Counted from the first letter of the stretch, positions 1-8,394 are shown. The stretch: 64,000 nt of DNA from Aureimonas psammosilenae (GCF_009176975.1 NZ_WEZG01000005.1:1-64000); one strand, 5' to 3'. Numbers and translations are program-made. Notes: a model not told the origin generated them from the letters alone.

Positions 1-384
1 CCAAGCGATAGTGGCCTTCCCGTTTCCATCAATTTGGATACCGCTTACTTTAATTGAGCTTAGGCGCTCAGCTCGCGGTTTCATAATTGCGTTCGAAAGG
101 TGAAACATTCCATCGATTTCGGCTGAAGTGACGCTTGTGCCACGAGTTATGAGGTCGCTGACAACGCTTGCTGCGTGCTGCATCTTTTTATGCGCTGCCA
201 TAGCAAGGCATACGTCCAAGCCTCCGATGTACAGTAAGAGCAGGATCGGTAACACGAGTGCGAATTCGATCGCACCTGTGCCTTCTCGGTTCATCAGATA
301 TTGGTATGGAAGTTGTGACGTTACCGCGGCAGCAAGCCGTCTGGCCTCGCACAGAAGGCGGCGACTGTCGTGAATTATGTTCAC
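1..384 (-). CDS. TadE/TadG-like pilus assembly protein, partial (C-terminus beyond left edge)
   Basis: The reverse strand reads open for 128 codons to the window edge. The protein has the TadE-like signature GAIEFALVLPILLLLYIGG: a short basic cytoplasmic tail, a Glu inside a Gly/Ala-rich start of the membrane segment, then one long hydrophobic helix. Such pseudopilins or anchors of the Tad (Flp) pilus system insert in the inner membrane with their C-terminus outside. The best start is GTG at 384, which overlaps the stop of the upstream TadE-like gene as GTGA (translational coupling); an ATG at 294 is the alternative and would begin 9 residues before the Glu. The two adjacent genes look like a paralogous pair. 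The C-terminal half is not visible, so TadE cannot be separated from TadG. Confidence 0.75.
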   Translation of the reverse strand, partial: MNIIHDSRRLLCEARRLAAAVTSQLPYQYLMNREGTGAIEFALVLPILLLLYIGGLDVCLAMAAHKKMQHAASVVSDLITRGTSVTSAEIDGMFHLSNAIMKPRAERLSSIKVSGIQIDGNGKATIAW

Positions 385-923
385 TCGAAGTTCTCATTTT
401 TGAACGCGACGGTCGAACCAATCAGGAATGTTCCGTTTTTTTGACCCGCGAGAAAGACCCGCGCTTTATCGAAGACGAGAGGCCATTCGTAGTAGACTTG
501 GAGTGCCATGATTTTGGAAGCAGCGCCTGGCATATATTGAAAGCCAGCCGTGTTGAGCGTCTTGCTTCCGGCCGCCCCCGTGACAGGCGGGCCATCTGGT
601 AAGTCTTTATAAGAAGCGTATTCACGCAGATCGATATTCAACTTCGAACAATCGAACATAGTCCCAGCGATCGTACACATTCGGCTACGGAAGTCGGTTG
701 CCGTCAGGTTTGAGAGTTTCACTTCTCCCGTTCTTACCTGGCGCCCCATCTTTTCAACCGCATGTATAAGGCTGACTTCTGCTAGGAATGATACGCCACT
801 TTCCATACAAACTGCGAGCACCAAGAAGAAGGGCACCGCCAGTAGACCAAACTCAACTGCTGAAGCTCCTCGATTGTGAGAGACGAAATGAGTTAGGCCA
901 CTGAGCTTTCGATGTGATCGCAT
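381..923 (-). CDS. TadE/TadG-like pilus assembly protein
   Basis: 180 aa. A basic N-terminus is followed by GASAVEFGLLAVPFFLVLAV (Glu24), the classic TadE motif in which Glu sits at the edge of a single transmembrane helix; the remaining ~135 residues are a periplasmic domain with a Cys pair (MCTIAGTMFDC) as is common in this family. The role would be assembly of Tad/Flp fimbriae. AAGAG lies six bases upstream of ATG 923, so I prefer it to the in-frame TTG at 929. Its stop overlaps the GTG of the next TadE-like gene by four bases, so the two are one transcription unit that continues past the left edge. Other tad genes (cpaF, tadB/C, flp) are not in the window. Confidence 0.8.
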   Translation of the reverse strand: MRSHRKLSGLTHFVSHNRGASAVEFGLLAVPFFLVLAVCMESGVSFLAEVSLIHAVEKMGRQVRTGEVKLSNLTATDFRSRMCTIAGTMFDCSKLNIDLREYASYKDLPDGPPVTGAAGSKTLNTAGFQYMPGAASKIMALQVYYEWPLVFDKARVFLAGQKNGTFLIGSTVAFKNENFE

Positions 924-1148
924 GCTCAACTCTTAGCTGAAAAGTAATTTTGGTCTAAACCCCTATTATAACTGAATTATTAAACCGTCAGAGTGGGCGA
1001 AAGTTTACCTTCAACTACTATATTTGCCGGCCAACAGCTCCGTACGCCTAACGGTGAACGTGGGATTTATGGCGGCATATGCCGTTCGGTCTGGGGACCA
1101 CAGCGGCGCTTGCAAGATCCGGCTTTTCGAAGGTGTGTAAGCCTCGGC

Positions 1149-1496
1149 TCATGGCCTAAGTTTCGGCTTGCCGGATCCGTTTGCCAACGCCTTCTGCGCC
1201 TTTTCTTCGAGTTCACGGGCTTGGGCATCGCGTAGCTTTTGCATTATCGGATCAGGGTCGTGATTGCCGTTTGCTTGGCCTTCAGGCTGCAACGAGGCGA
1301 GAGCCGTCTCTACGGCGGCCCACGACCAGCGAACGCACCCAGCGCTGAGCTTCAGCGGCTTCGGCAAAACGCCACCTCGCACGAGTGCGTAAACTTGCGT
1401 TTCGCTGATCTCCAGTTCGGAGGCGAGCGTCCTGATGTTGACGTAGGACGGGACGTTTCCGCTCGGCACACTCATCTCCGATTGGTCAGCAGACAA
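1149..1496 (-). CDS. AlpA/excisionase-like helix-turn-helix protein
   Basis: 115 aa. The central part, from VNIRTLASELEISETQVYAL through the segment ending in CVRWSWAAVETAL, fits the winged-helix fold of AlpA, Xis and MerR-type small DNA-binding proteins: a first helix, the turn SETQVYALVRGG, then a strand-rich wing ending in a Trp that often reads WxxxxV/I. The C-terminal ~40 residues are charged and probably helical. Such proteins regulate excision or transcription in integrated elements. TTG 1496 is the longest start, 9 bases after the upstream gene, with AAGGAGG embedded in that gene's last codons (14-base spacing); ATG 1475 is the alternative. No integrase is adjacent, so the link to an element is inference. 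Confidence 0.6.
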   Translation of the reverse strand: MSADQSEMSVPSGNVPSYVNIRTLASELEISETQVYALVRGGVLPKPLKLSAGCVRWSWAAVETALASLQPEGQANGNHDPDPIMQKLRDAQARELEEKAQKALANGSGKPKLRP

Positions 1497-1505
1497 GGCG
1501 AACCG

Positions 1506-1769
1506 CTACGCCTCCTTGCGAAGTGGCGCATGCGCTAGGATCGCATCTATCTTGTTCCCGCTGTCTTTGCGCGATGGAAGGTCGGAGAAGGCAGCGACAA
1601 GCTGGATGCAATCCCCGACGTTTCGGCCGTCGATCTTCTTCGGTACTGGCATCCGGCGGTCGGCAACCATCTCATCAAACTTCGTGACGCCAACGCCGAT
1701 GTATTGGGTGGCTTCAAAGCGATCCATCCCGCGTGGCGGGTAGAGGTATGGGTCTGATGGAGCGATCAT
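1506..1769 (-). CDS. Small excisionase-like DNA-binding protein
   Basis: 87 aa from ATG 1769. The segment MDRFEATQYIGVGVTKFDEM has the layout of a MerR/excisionase-type HTH (helix, turn G-V-G-V, recognition helix, then RRMPVPKKIDGR as the wing). Proteins of this kind commonly stand beside phage-type integrases in rhizobial genomic islands and are annotated simply as DNA-binding proteins. It lies 9 bases upstream of the other HTH gene on the same strand, so the two are probably co-transcribed. No clear Shine-Dalgarno sequence precedes ATG 1769, and an upstream start (to 1835) cannot be excluded, but the extra residues show no homology-like features. Confidence 0.55.
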   Translation of the reverse strand: MIAPSDPYLYPPRGMDRFEATQYIGVGVTKFDEMVADRRMPVPKKIDGRNVGDCIQLVAAFSDLPSRKDSGNKIDAILAHAPLRKEA

Positions 1770-2338
1770 GCTCGCAAAGTTCGGAACGGCGCAGGTCCAT
1801 ACATTGCTGCAGACACCGCGAGAGCCGCAACACATAAGTAGCCAGCTCCGCGCCAGTTCTGTACCTAAACGTAGGGGAGCATGATTTGGGGGCGGGTCAT
1901 GGAATACTTCATCTTGAGCGTGGTCGTTGCCGGATGCGGCCTTTCGCTTTTTGCATATGGACTTTGTCTCACCGGGAGCCGTCTACTGGAGGCAGGCGAG
2001 GCATCAGAAGGTGATTGCGCTTGCAGTCTCTCTATCGATGGCATCCGACCCATGCATGACAAACATGCCGCCAATACCGGTTCGGTTCGCGGTTCAGGAT
2101 TTAGGGGTTACAATCGGTGTGCGTTTTGACGCTGGCCTTCGACGCCATCATTCCCAATAGGGTTTGCGACCGGCGTTGCTGATATAAAATCCGCGTAACG
2201 GAATGCCAATGAGGAGAGCATCAGTCCTCAGGCTCCTGCGCTAACCATGAACGTCCGAACTCTATACCCATGACCGAATAGCGGAACCCTGGGCTTCGCT
2301 AACCTGTTGGGGTCGCGAAACAATCCTTGTGAGGCCTA
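1770..2338. other. Intergenic stretch, 569 bp
   Basis: No convincing gene. A short frame from ATG 1899 encodes a hydrophobic segment (ILSVVVAGCGLSLFAYGLCL) and could be a small membrane protein, but its tail is unlike a real protein and no good ribosome site precedes it. The right end carries the EcfG-like promoter listed separately. Confidence 0.4.
2283..2308 (+). promoter_or_regulatory. Candidate EcfG (general stress sigma factor) promoter
   Basis: GGAAC (2283-2287), 17 bases, then TGTT (2305-2308). The alphaproteobacterial EcfG consensus is GGAAC-N16/17-CGTT, so one base of the -10 differs. It lies 30 bp before the start of the small secreted protein at 2339, a sensible promoter distance. 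Inference from motif and position only. Confidence 0.4.
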
Positions 2339-2611
2339 ATGCGTAACTGGATCATCGCCGCTGCTCTCGCCCTCTCGGCTCCCATCGTCACCGGAGCATC
2401 CGCCGCGAACGCTGAAACCCGCGTCATCATCACCGATACGGACCGTGGCGGACCGCATCATGATCGCCGCTTTGATCGCGACCGGCGCCATGATCGCGAC
2501 TGGAGGCACGACCGCCGTGCGGAACGCCGTGACCGGGGCTGTGTGACAAAGAAAGTCGTCAGGATCGTCCATGGCGAGCGTGTGTCGAAGACCACGCGTG
2601 TTTGCCGCTAG
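2339..2611 (+). CDS. Small secreted Arg/Asp/His-rich protein
   Basis: 90 aa. Residues 1-25 form a Sec signal peptide (MRNWIIAAALALSAPIVTGA, likely cleavage after ANA). The mature part has a low-complexity block of Asp, Arg and His (for example HHDRRFDRDRRHDRDWRH, residues 41-58) and then a short ordered tail with two cysteines (GCVTKKVVRIVHGERVSKTTRVC) that could form a disulfide. Small exported proteins of this build are frequent in Rhizobiales and have no established function. GTGAGG lies just upstream of ATG 2339. A candidate EcfG promoter precedes it and a strong terminator follows, so it is probably a monocistronic stress-responsive gene. Confidence 0.7.
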   Translation: MRNWIIAAALALSAPIVTGASAANAETRVIITDTDRGGPHHDRRFDRDRRHDRDWRHDRRAERRDRGCVTKKVVRIVHGERVSKTTRVCR

Positions 2612-3086
2612 TCGGACTTAGTTACACTGGGAAGTAGGCAAACCGCCTGTCAATCTACCAAGCGTCTAACGGGCTCGCCAATTGGCGGGCCTTTGTTTTT
2701 TGTTGAAAGAAAGTCCGGTTGCCATGGGCGCGCAGTTCCTTAGCCGCCACCTTATGGTCATTCGCGTTCTCGCCGTTGCAAGCTCACGTCCGTAAGAGAC
2801 GGTCCACCGAGGAGCGGTTGTTCCGTCAACTGGAGCCCGAAGTGTCGCAAACTTCGCAACTGTCGCAGGCTCTAAACCGATTTTCAGCGCACCTTGGCCG
2901 AACATGGGGCAGCCGAGGCGCTCGGCCTCATATTTGTCAACTGTCTGCTTGCCCTAACCGGTTGAAAGCTGAGGAGCAGTGGGTGTGTCAACAAAGCCCG
3001 CACCCGGCTAAGTGTAGGAAAGGGTTTATCTTTCTGGCCTAACAATCGTCGCACTGGTGCAGTGATCCTGGTAGCGCAACATTAAA
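2612..3086. other. Intergenic stretch, 475 bp
   Basis: Apart from the terminator at 2672-2702 I see no gene, repeat or clear operator. Short open frames here have no coding character. Confidence 0.5.
2672..2702 (+). terminator. Rho-independent terminator
   Basis: The inverted repeat GGCTCGCCAA/TTGGCGGGCC (one G-U pair) is followed by TTTGTTTTTT. It lies 60 bp after the secreted-protein gene on the same strand and would end its transcript. Confidence 0.8.
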
Positions 3087-5501
3087 ATGTCCATGCTCGA
3101 CATTTCGGAGGACGCGTATTTCTCCGCCCTTCTGCGGTTGTCATTCGATATTAGCCTCGACGCTATCAGTCTTCTTGATATCGACGGCACAATCCTGCGC
3201 ATGAATGACAGTGCGCTTCAAGCATTCGGCCAGTTGAAACCCAGTAACTGGATAGACCTTTGGGATCATCAGTCGCATCAGAGTGTTCGCGAAGCGTTCA
3301 AACGCGCGTCCGGCGCTATGTCGGCGAAACTTACCTCGATCCAGGCTTTGGGACCAAGCAATGATCAGACCTGGGAGACGATCATTGCGCCCTTAGTAGG
3401 GGCGGGGGGACTTGCCGTGCGGTTTCTAGCTAAAAGCCGCAACGTCACTTCGGAGAGAAACGCACTGTTGGCGTTGAAGAAGTCAGCGGAGATCCACAGC
3501 GCACTCATCGATGCTACATCAGAGATCGTGTGGCATTTCGACGTCGGTTCGGGCATCACGGACCGACGTGGTTGGCAAGCTTTCACAGGGCAGCCCGATA
3601 ATGCTTTCGACGCGGACAGTTGGCTCCAGTTCTTGCATCCAGAAGATCGAGAACAGGCAGATTTCCTTACCAGCCAAGCTTTTGTCGAGCGGAAGCCGCT
3701 TCTCATCGAGTACCGGATGCGGCACCACTCGGGAGAATGGCGATGGGTCGAAGACCATGCGACGCCGCTTCTCGACAATGCTGGCGAGATATCTGACTGG
3801 GTTGGTATAATTAGCGATATCCATGATCGGCGTAGTGCTGAGGAGGCGCTGCGATCCAGTGAAGAGCGGCTTCGATTGGCCGTAGAAGCGACTGGCCTTG
3901 CTTGTTGGGAGTATGAGGCATCCACAAATCGGCAAGTCTGGTCGAAGGAGATGCTGGATATGTTTCAGCTGCCAGCCGACTGTATCGCGTCACATGCAAC
4001 TTACCTCGAGCGCGTTCATCCCGAAGACAGAGCCCGCGTTGATTTAGAGTTTATGTCTGTTATCGCGTGCGATGAGGAGTTTGGTGCAAGTACCTTCCGC
4101 ATTCGCGTTCCCTCTGGAGAAGTGCGTTGGATTGAAGGTAGAAGCCGCATTTACCGCAATGAAGTCGGTGACATTGTCCGCCACATCGGCACACTTCAGG
4201 ACATAACTCTGCGCAAACAGTCCGAGCACGAGGTTTGGAAAGCAGCCTATCAGGATGGACTGACAGGTCTTGCGAACCGGCGGGCCCTCAACGAGCGCAT
4301 GGAGCGCGACTTTTTCCCCAAGCAGCGCTTCAAGCTGCTTTTGATCGACCTCGACCGTTTCAAGCCGGTGAACGACACCTACGGCCACGCGGTCGGCGAC
4401 CGCCTTCTTATCCAAGTCGCCGAGCGCTTGAGGGGGGTCGCCGGACCGGAAGACTTCGTGGCGCGCCTTGGCGGCGATGAGTTGGCGCTCCTCGTTTATG
4501 GCGATCTGGACAAAGCCAAAGCAATGGCGGCCCGTGTGATCGACGCGATCGCGCGACCGTTTCAGATCGATGGCCTCGCCATTTCGGTTGGATGCAGCAT
4601 CGGCATGTGCTGCACCGACGAGACGCGCAACACGACCGAACTCATGCAGTTCTCCGATCTTGCGCTTTACGAGGCCAAGCGGCGCGGACGGGGTCGGTCC
4701 ATCTGCTATACGAGCGGCATGCTCGATGGGGTAATTGAGCGCGTTCAGCTCGAAGCCGACATGCGAATGGCGATCGAACGGGGCGAAATGTATTTGGCCT
4801 ACCAGCCGGTTCTCGCACTGACCGACGATCGTATCATTGGGTACGAGGCCTTGATCCGGTGGAACCACCCGACGCTTGGTGCCATCCCGCCTGTTCGTTT
4901 CATTCCCTTGGCGGAAGAAACAGGCCAGATCGTTCCGATGGGAGCCTGGATCTTGCGGGAGGCGTGCCAGCAAGCCGCTCAGCTGCCAGAAGACATCTAC
5001 GTCGCGGTCAACGTCTCACCGGTTCAGTTTCGATCCCCTTTGCTTCTATCTCATCTGACACAAGCGCTAACGCAAAGCGGTCTTGCCGCGAACAGGCTCG
5101 AGATCGAGCTGACTGAAACAGCAATCGTTGAGGACGGCATCCAAATAGCCAAGACGCTTACCGCGATACGTCGCCTTGGGGTGACGGTGGCGATGGACGA
5201 TTTCGGCACGGGCTACTCGTCGCTGGCCCATCTGCGCGATTTTCCGCTCGACCGCATCAAGCTGGATCGGTCATTCGTAGCGACAGCTGAGACCGACCCA
5301 CGCTCCATGGCGGTGCTAGAGGGGATCACGCATATTGCACGAAGGCTTGGCGTTGCGACTTTGGCTGAGGGGGTCGAGACATCATCGCAACTTCAACTCA
5401 TGCGAGACATCGGATGCGATGCTATTCAGGGCTATCTCGTCGGGCGTCCCGAAAGGCTGCCTCAAGCAAATCAGCCGAAGCGGTTAGAAACAAGAGTTTG
5501 A
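3087..5501 (+). CDS. PAS-PAS-PAS-GGDEF-EAL cyclic-di-GMP regulator
   Basis: 804 aa with no membrane segment, so cytosolic. Three PAS/PAC units span roughly residues 15-125, 135-250 and 258-380, then GGDEF (about 390-545) and EAL (about 555-795). The cyclase motif reads RLGGDEL (Leu for the usual Phe, near residue 461), and the inhibitory RxxD site five residues upstream is GPED, so product inhibition should be lost. The EAL domain keeps every catalytic element: EAL at 587-589, NVSPVQF, IELTET, DDFGTG, IKLD and AEGVET. The likely net activity is phosphodiesterase, with the GGDEF either weakly active or regulatory. No good ribosome site precedes ATG 3087 or the ATG at 3093. The gene sits in the accessory region without obvious partners. 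Confidence 0.88.
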   Translation: MSMLDISEDAYFSALLRLSFDISLDAISLLDIDGTILRMNDSALQAFGQLKPSNWIDLWDHQSHQSVREAFKRASGAMSAKLTSIQALGPSNDQTWETIIAPLVGAGGLAVRFLAKSRNVTSERNALLALKKSAEIHSALIDATSEIVWHFDVGSGITDRRGWQAFTGQPDNAFDADSWLQFLHPEDREQADFLTSQAFVERKPLLIEYRMRHHSGEWRWVEDHATPLLDNAGEISDWVGIISDIHDRRSAEEALRSSEERLRLAVEATGLACWEYEASTNRQVWSKEMLDMFQLPADCIASHATYLERVHPEDRARVDLEFMSVIACDEEFGASTFRIRVPSGEVRWIEGRSRIYRNEVGDIVRHIGTLQDITLRKQSEHEVWKAAYQDGLTGLANRRALNERMERDFFPKQRFKLLLIDLDRFKPVNDTYGHAVGDRLLIQVAERLRGVAGPEDFVARLGGDELALLVYGDLDKAKAMAARVIDAIARPFQIDGLAISVGCSIGMCCTDETRNTTELMQFSDLALYEAKRRGRGRSICYTSGMLDGVIERVQLEADMRMAIERGEMYLAYQPVLALTDDRIIGYEALIRWNHPTLGAIPPVRFIPLAEETGQIVPMGAWILREACQQAAQLPEDIYVAVNVSPVQFRSPLLLSHLTQALTQSGLAANRLEIELTETAIVEDGIQIAKTLTAIRRLGVTVAMDDFGTGYSSLAHLRDFPLDRIKLDRSFVATAETDPRSMAVLEGITHIARRLGVATLAEGVETSSQLQLMRDIGCDAIQGYLVGRPERLPQANQPKRLETRV

Positions 5502-5623
5502 CGGCGTAAAATGGATGGGCAGTCGGACGCGTTGGCGGTCAACAATTTGCCCTCAGCGCGCCTAGCCTTCGAAACTTTCGCTACCGCCCCTAGCGACGAA
5601 CTACTTCTTTACACGCAGTCGGC

Positions 5624-5869
5624 TCACTCGATGGACCCGACCTCGTTCAACCGCCGGCCTCGCTTCGTTAACCGCAGCCAAGCCGAGTTTCGCCAACCCC
5701 AGTTTAGATCGATGAGTTCAAGCCGGAGCAGCCTGCCCAGATCGTCAGGTGAAAAGCCAATTAGATCACTGTCTCGAACGCCAACGCTGTCCTCGTATGG
5801 GAAGCCGTCGTCGAACCTTGTTAGCAGTTGACGCTGGTCGAGGGTTAAATCGTCGAGACGTAGCGGCAT
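5624..5869 (-). CDS. Small conserved protein, paralogue of the one at 13650
   Basis: 81 aa. I cannot assign a function. What makes it credible is a second copy in this window: FDDGFPYEDSVG and WLRLTKRGRRLNEVGSIE here match LDDGFPEEDHVG and WLRLTERGRELKTKGSVL in the 80-aa protein at 13650-13892, at equal distances from both ends. The arrangement (helical N-terminus, a central region with leucines, then WLRLTxRGRxL) resembles a compact winged-helix domain whose wing carries the Arg residues, which would suit nucleic-acid binding, but this is inference. No clear Shine-Dalgarno sequence stands before ATG 5869, and it has no same-strand partner nearby. Confidence 0.65.
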   Translation of the reverse strand: MPLRLDDLTLDQRQLLTRFDDGFPYEDSVGVRDSDLIGFSPDDLGRLLRLELIDLNWGWRNSAWLRLTKRGRRLNEVGSIE

Positions 5870-6168
5870 CAGGGTTCGAGGTGGAGAACTGAACGTCTAG
5901 AGACTAATGGCTTAAGCTGGGCAGAGGCTGGATTTCTATCTGAAGAAACCGGTTAAGGATTAGCTCCAGAATTTTCCCGCCTATTCTTCAGTAGCGGCGC
6001 GTTTGACGAAAGGTCAGTGAGTTGTCCTCACGTGATTGACATCGTCCAGATCACGCGTGTGTCGTTTCGTTGAGGGTCTTAAGCTCGCGTACCATACGGC
6101 ACCATTAGTCTTGCCGAAGCAGCTCCTTATCGCTGTAGGTGGACTGTAACTCGTGCCTTTGATCGAAC
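5870..6168. other. Intergenic stretch, about 300 bp
   Basis: Lower G+C spacer between two minus-strand hypothetical genes. I see no gene, repeat or clear terminator in it. Confidence 0.4.
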
Positions 6169-6423
6169 TTACCGCCCGCTCTGCTGCTCCTGCAGGTACA
6201 GAAGATGAGCCAAGCATTGCCGCAGGTCTGGGTCCTCAACGGCTTCCAACCTCTCCTGCGCAGCTTGGCTCAGGACGAATGATGGATCGTAGGGTGCAAG
6301 CATGTCGGCCCGCGCAATCCCAACAACATTGCAAAGGCGGTTCAACAGCTCGTCCTGCTCAGAGGTCGTCGCAGCCTGCATTTCCGTAGACAGCTTACAG
6401 TCGTCGTTCATTGCTTGCAGCAT
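6169..6423 (-). CDS. Small hypothetical protein
   Basis: 84 aa from ATG 6423, chosen because AGGGG stands five bases upstream; a GTG one codon earlier is less likely. The protein is helical and acidic (RLEAVEDPDLRQCLAHLLYL near the C-terminus), soluble and without a signal peptide. I do not recognise a family. Base composition and the good ribosome site favour a real gene. It is alone on its strand and divergent from the small frame at 6530. Confidence 0.5.
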   Translation of the reverse strand: MLQAMNDDCKLSTEMQAATTSEQDELLNRLCNVVGIARADMLAPYDPSFVLSQAAQERLEAVEDPDLRQCLAHLLYLQEQQSGR

Positions 6424-6529
6424 CACCGCCCCTAGAACTCAACCTGAAGTACGTGCAGCAAATGTTCATTGCATCCAAAGCACTTAGTGCTGACAGTTTC
6501 ATTGTGGTACCGATAAGGCGACTTTCGTT

Positions 6530-6727
6530 ATGGAAATCGATGGCCACGGTTCTGAAGGTCCACTGCGTGAGGCAGTCACTCATTTGATGGCAGCTTTGGA
6601 GGCTGCGCAGCGATCGCCAAGTCAGGGGATGCTTGTCCGGTTGATCGAAGCCGTTGTGCTTCACGCGGGACGTGAACTCGCTCAACAGACGATGACGCCA
6701 AATCCTACCATTGCAGACGATGTATGA
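6530..6727 (+). CDS. Small hypothetical protein
   Basis: 65 aa, mostly helical (LREAVTHLMAALEAAQRSP, LVRLIEAVVLHAGRELAQQ). No family recognised. There is no strong ribosome site before ATG 6530; a GGTAC-N15-CGTT arrangement ending just before the ATG is only a poor approximation of an EcfG promoter. Support is limited to its protein-like sequence and its divergent position relative to the gene at 6169-6423. Confidence 0.35.
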   Translation: MEIDGHGSEGPLREAVTHLMAALEAAQRSPSQGMLVRLIEAVVLHAGRELAQQTMTPNPTIADDV

Positions 6728-6870
6728 TGCAATGCGAAAACATCGAAGCGATTGAGCATAGGTGTCTCAGAAAACCCGCCGTTGCTGCCGATGGTCTCGC
6801 TCAACGAAGCGATACCTGCAGAGCGAGCTTACTGATTTCCTCCGCATCATCGACGTTGGAGGATGGGGTT

Positions 6871-6906
6871 TTGAAGGTTTTGAGGGTTTGCGATCCGGGC
6901 AGATCC
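6871..6906. repeat. Dispersed repeat element, copy A
   Basis: Contains the 14-base core GTTTGCGATCCGGG (6886-6899) preceded by TTGAAGG and followed by CAGATC. The same core with similar flanks (TTGAAG before, TAAATC after) recurs at 9729-9766. Function unknown. Confidence 0.4.
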
Positions 6907-6944
6907 GGGACGGAGTTCTATCCATGTCGTCTCCTGAGTACGTT

Positions 6945-7352
6945 TTACGACGGCATTGCCTGCGGTGCTGTGAGGCCAACGCTTTGCAGCACCGCTGCCT
7001 GAATAACCATGACGCCGACCCAATGACCCGTCTCTTTTGCGATCGCCGCAATGGAGATGCCTCGTCGTGCAAGCGTGACAACCAACGCCGGTACGATGAA
7101 GCCCAGCCAGATCACAATCGGCGTTGCGATCGTCATGGTCCACCGTGCCGCTTGCGGCGGTGCCAGGATCAATGCGCCGGCAAGGATCGAAGCAAGCCAG
7201 AACTCGGCAACGAAGGCGGTGACTGCGAACCCGGTCGTCAGGGGGCGAGCATCCGACGTTATTCCCAAGGACCGATACCACAGGAAGCCGAACAGCAGGC
7301 CAGCGAGCGTCGCCAGACCGATCGGCAGGACATTTTCGAGGATGTAGATCAC
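6945..7352 (-). CDS. DUF1761 family membrane protein
   Basis: 135 aa with four predicted transmembrane helices. The N-terminal helix ends in LLFGFLWYRSLG, the Gly-x-x-Trp-Tyr pattern typical of DUF1761 proteins; later helices include FVAEFWLASILAGALIL and the C-terminal WVGVMVIQAAVLQSV. The family is of unknown function and sits in the inner membrane. GTG 7352 places the first helix six residues from the start, as is usual in the family; a TTG at 7400 would add 16 polar residues. Neither has a strong ribosome site. The gene is isolated in the accessory region. Confidence 0.65.
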   Translation of the reverse strand: MIYILENVLPIGLATLAGLLFGFLWYRSLGITSDARPLTTGFAVTAFVAEFWLASILAGALILAPPQAARWTMTIATPIVIWLGFIVPALVVTLARRGISIAAIAKETGHWVGVMVIQAAVLQSVGLTAPQAMPS

Positions 7353-7692
7353 GTGCTTCGGCCCACTGATCTGCCTGGATGGAAAGGCAACAATTGCCAA
7401 CCGTCTCGACGCTGCACCGTTCCCTTGCGCTGTTGACGCGCTGCGATCCTACTTACCCCATACTCGAGCTTTGCCGTACAGGCTCGTTAAGGCTACGGCG
7501 GCGCTCGAACTAATGCCAATCGAGGCGACCGTGTTTGCCGCCCCTACCGAAGTGGAGCGAAAGGCTCTCGAGACCACGAACAATCTTTAGCGTCTGGAGC
7601 GGACAGTTTGCCACGTTAAAGGAAAGCCGCCCGAGGGAAGCTTTGCTGATCCAAGCAGCATGCAGCTGCGCAGACAGCGAAGAGGACGCGTT
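7353..7692. other. Intergenic stretch, 340 bp
   Basis: Divergent spacer between the DUF1761 gene (minus) and the DUF892 gene (plus). It should hold promoters for both, but I could not identify a convincing -35/-10 pair or an EcfG motif. Confidence 0.4.
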
Positions 7693-8187
7693 ATGAGCGG
7701 CAATACCGCCCTTGAAGTCTACCTGACTGGATTGCGGAACCAGCATCTCGTTGAGACCCAGGCTATCGGAACATTGCAGAACGAGATGGCCTACACGAAG
7801 GACTATCCGGAACTGCATGGACGAATGCAGATGGACAAGGATCGTTCAACAGAACAAGCAGCACGGCTGGAGCAGCTTCTCGAACGACACGGCACTTCCA
7901 AATCCTACTTCAAGGAGGCCGTTGGCGGTGCGGTTGCGACAGTCGCAGGGTTCGCCCACGCGGTATCGAACGACGATGTTCTGAAGAACGTTCTAGCGGC
8001 CATCGGTTACAAGGCCTACGAGATCGCATCTTACAAAGCTCTTATCGCACTCGCTGAAGCAGCAGGTGCTTCCGAAGACCGAACCGTGCTTGAGCATTCG
8101 ATGAAGGAAGAGCAAGAGATGGGGGACTGGCTGGGCGAACATTTGCCGGGACTAGTTCGGTCGTATCTCGAAAAGCAGGCAGCCTAA
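7693..8187 (+). CDS. DUF892 (YciE/YciF-like) ferritin-fold stress protein
   Basis: 164 aa, all helical. TGLRNQHLVETQAIGTLQNE and the later MKEEQEMGDWLGEHLPGLVR match the DUF892 pattern of a four-helix ferritin-like bundle with paired Glu/His residues (E-T-Q, E-Q-A, E-E-Q-E) able to bind metal. Members are induced by osmotic, oxidative or stationary-phase stress; biochemical function is not established. ATG 7693 follows GAAGAGGA by eight bases, so it is preferred to an upstream ATG at 7660. Its neighbours include other small stress-type proteins. Confidence 0.82.
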   Translation: MSGNTALEVYLTGLRNQHLVETQAIGTLQNEMAYTKDYPELHGRMQMDKDRSTEQAARLEQLLERHGTSKSYFKEAVGGAVATVAGFAHAVSNDDVLKNVLAAIGYKAYEIASYKALIALAEAAGASEDRTVLEHSMKEEQEMGDWLGEHLPGLVRSYLEKQAA

Positions 8188-8223
8188 GCTGTAGCGGGAA
8201 GCCGCGGATCATAGCGCAGACTT

Positions 8224-8251
8224 GAAGGGCTCGGGTATTTTTGAGCCCTTC
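8224..8251 (+). terminator. Possible hairpin terminator after DUF892 gene
   Basis: The perfect 9-bp stem GAAGGGCTC/GAGCCCTTC has a 10-base T-rich loop, 36 bp after the stop at 8187. There is no T-run after the stem, so termination strength is doubtful. Confidence 0.4.
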
Positions 8252-8394
8252 AGTCGCAGCAAACACGAGCCTTCGACCTTCGTTGAACTCGGGTCGATCG
8301 TCAGGCCATTAGCGTCAGTCAATCAATACCCCCACAAGTCACCAAAGCCGATCAAAACAGAACCTTGTCGGTGGCAGCGGGGCGTCGCTGATAA

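Noticed and set aside
1899-2129. Possible small membrane protein
   Set aside because: Only one hydrophobic stretch, a non-protein-like tail and no ribosome site; mentioned under the intergenic entry only.
2719-3042. Plus-strand open frame upstream of the GGDEF-EAL gene
   Set aside because: No ribosome site and no recognisable protein character.
6762-7436. 224-codon plus-strand frame over the DUF1761 gene
   Set aside because: Cys/Arg-rich shadow; the minus strand encodes a four-helix membrane protein with family motifs.
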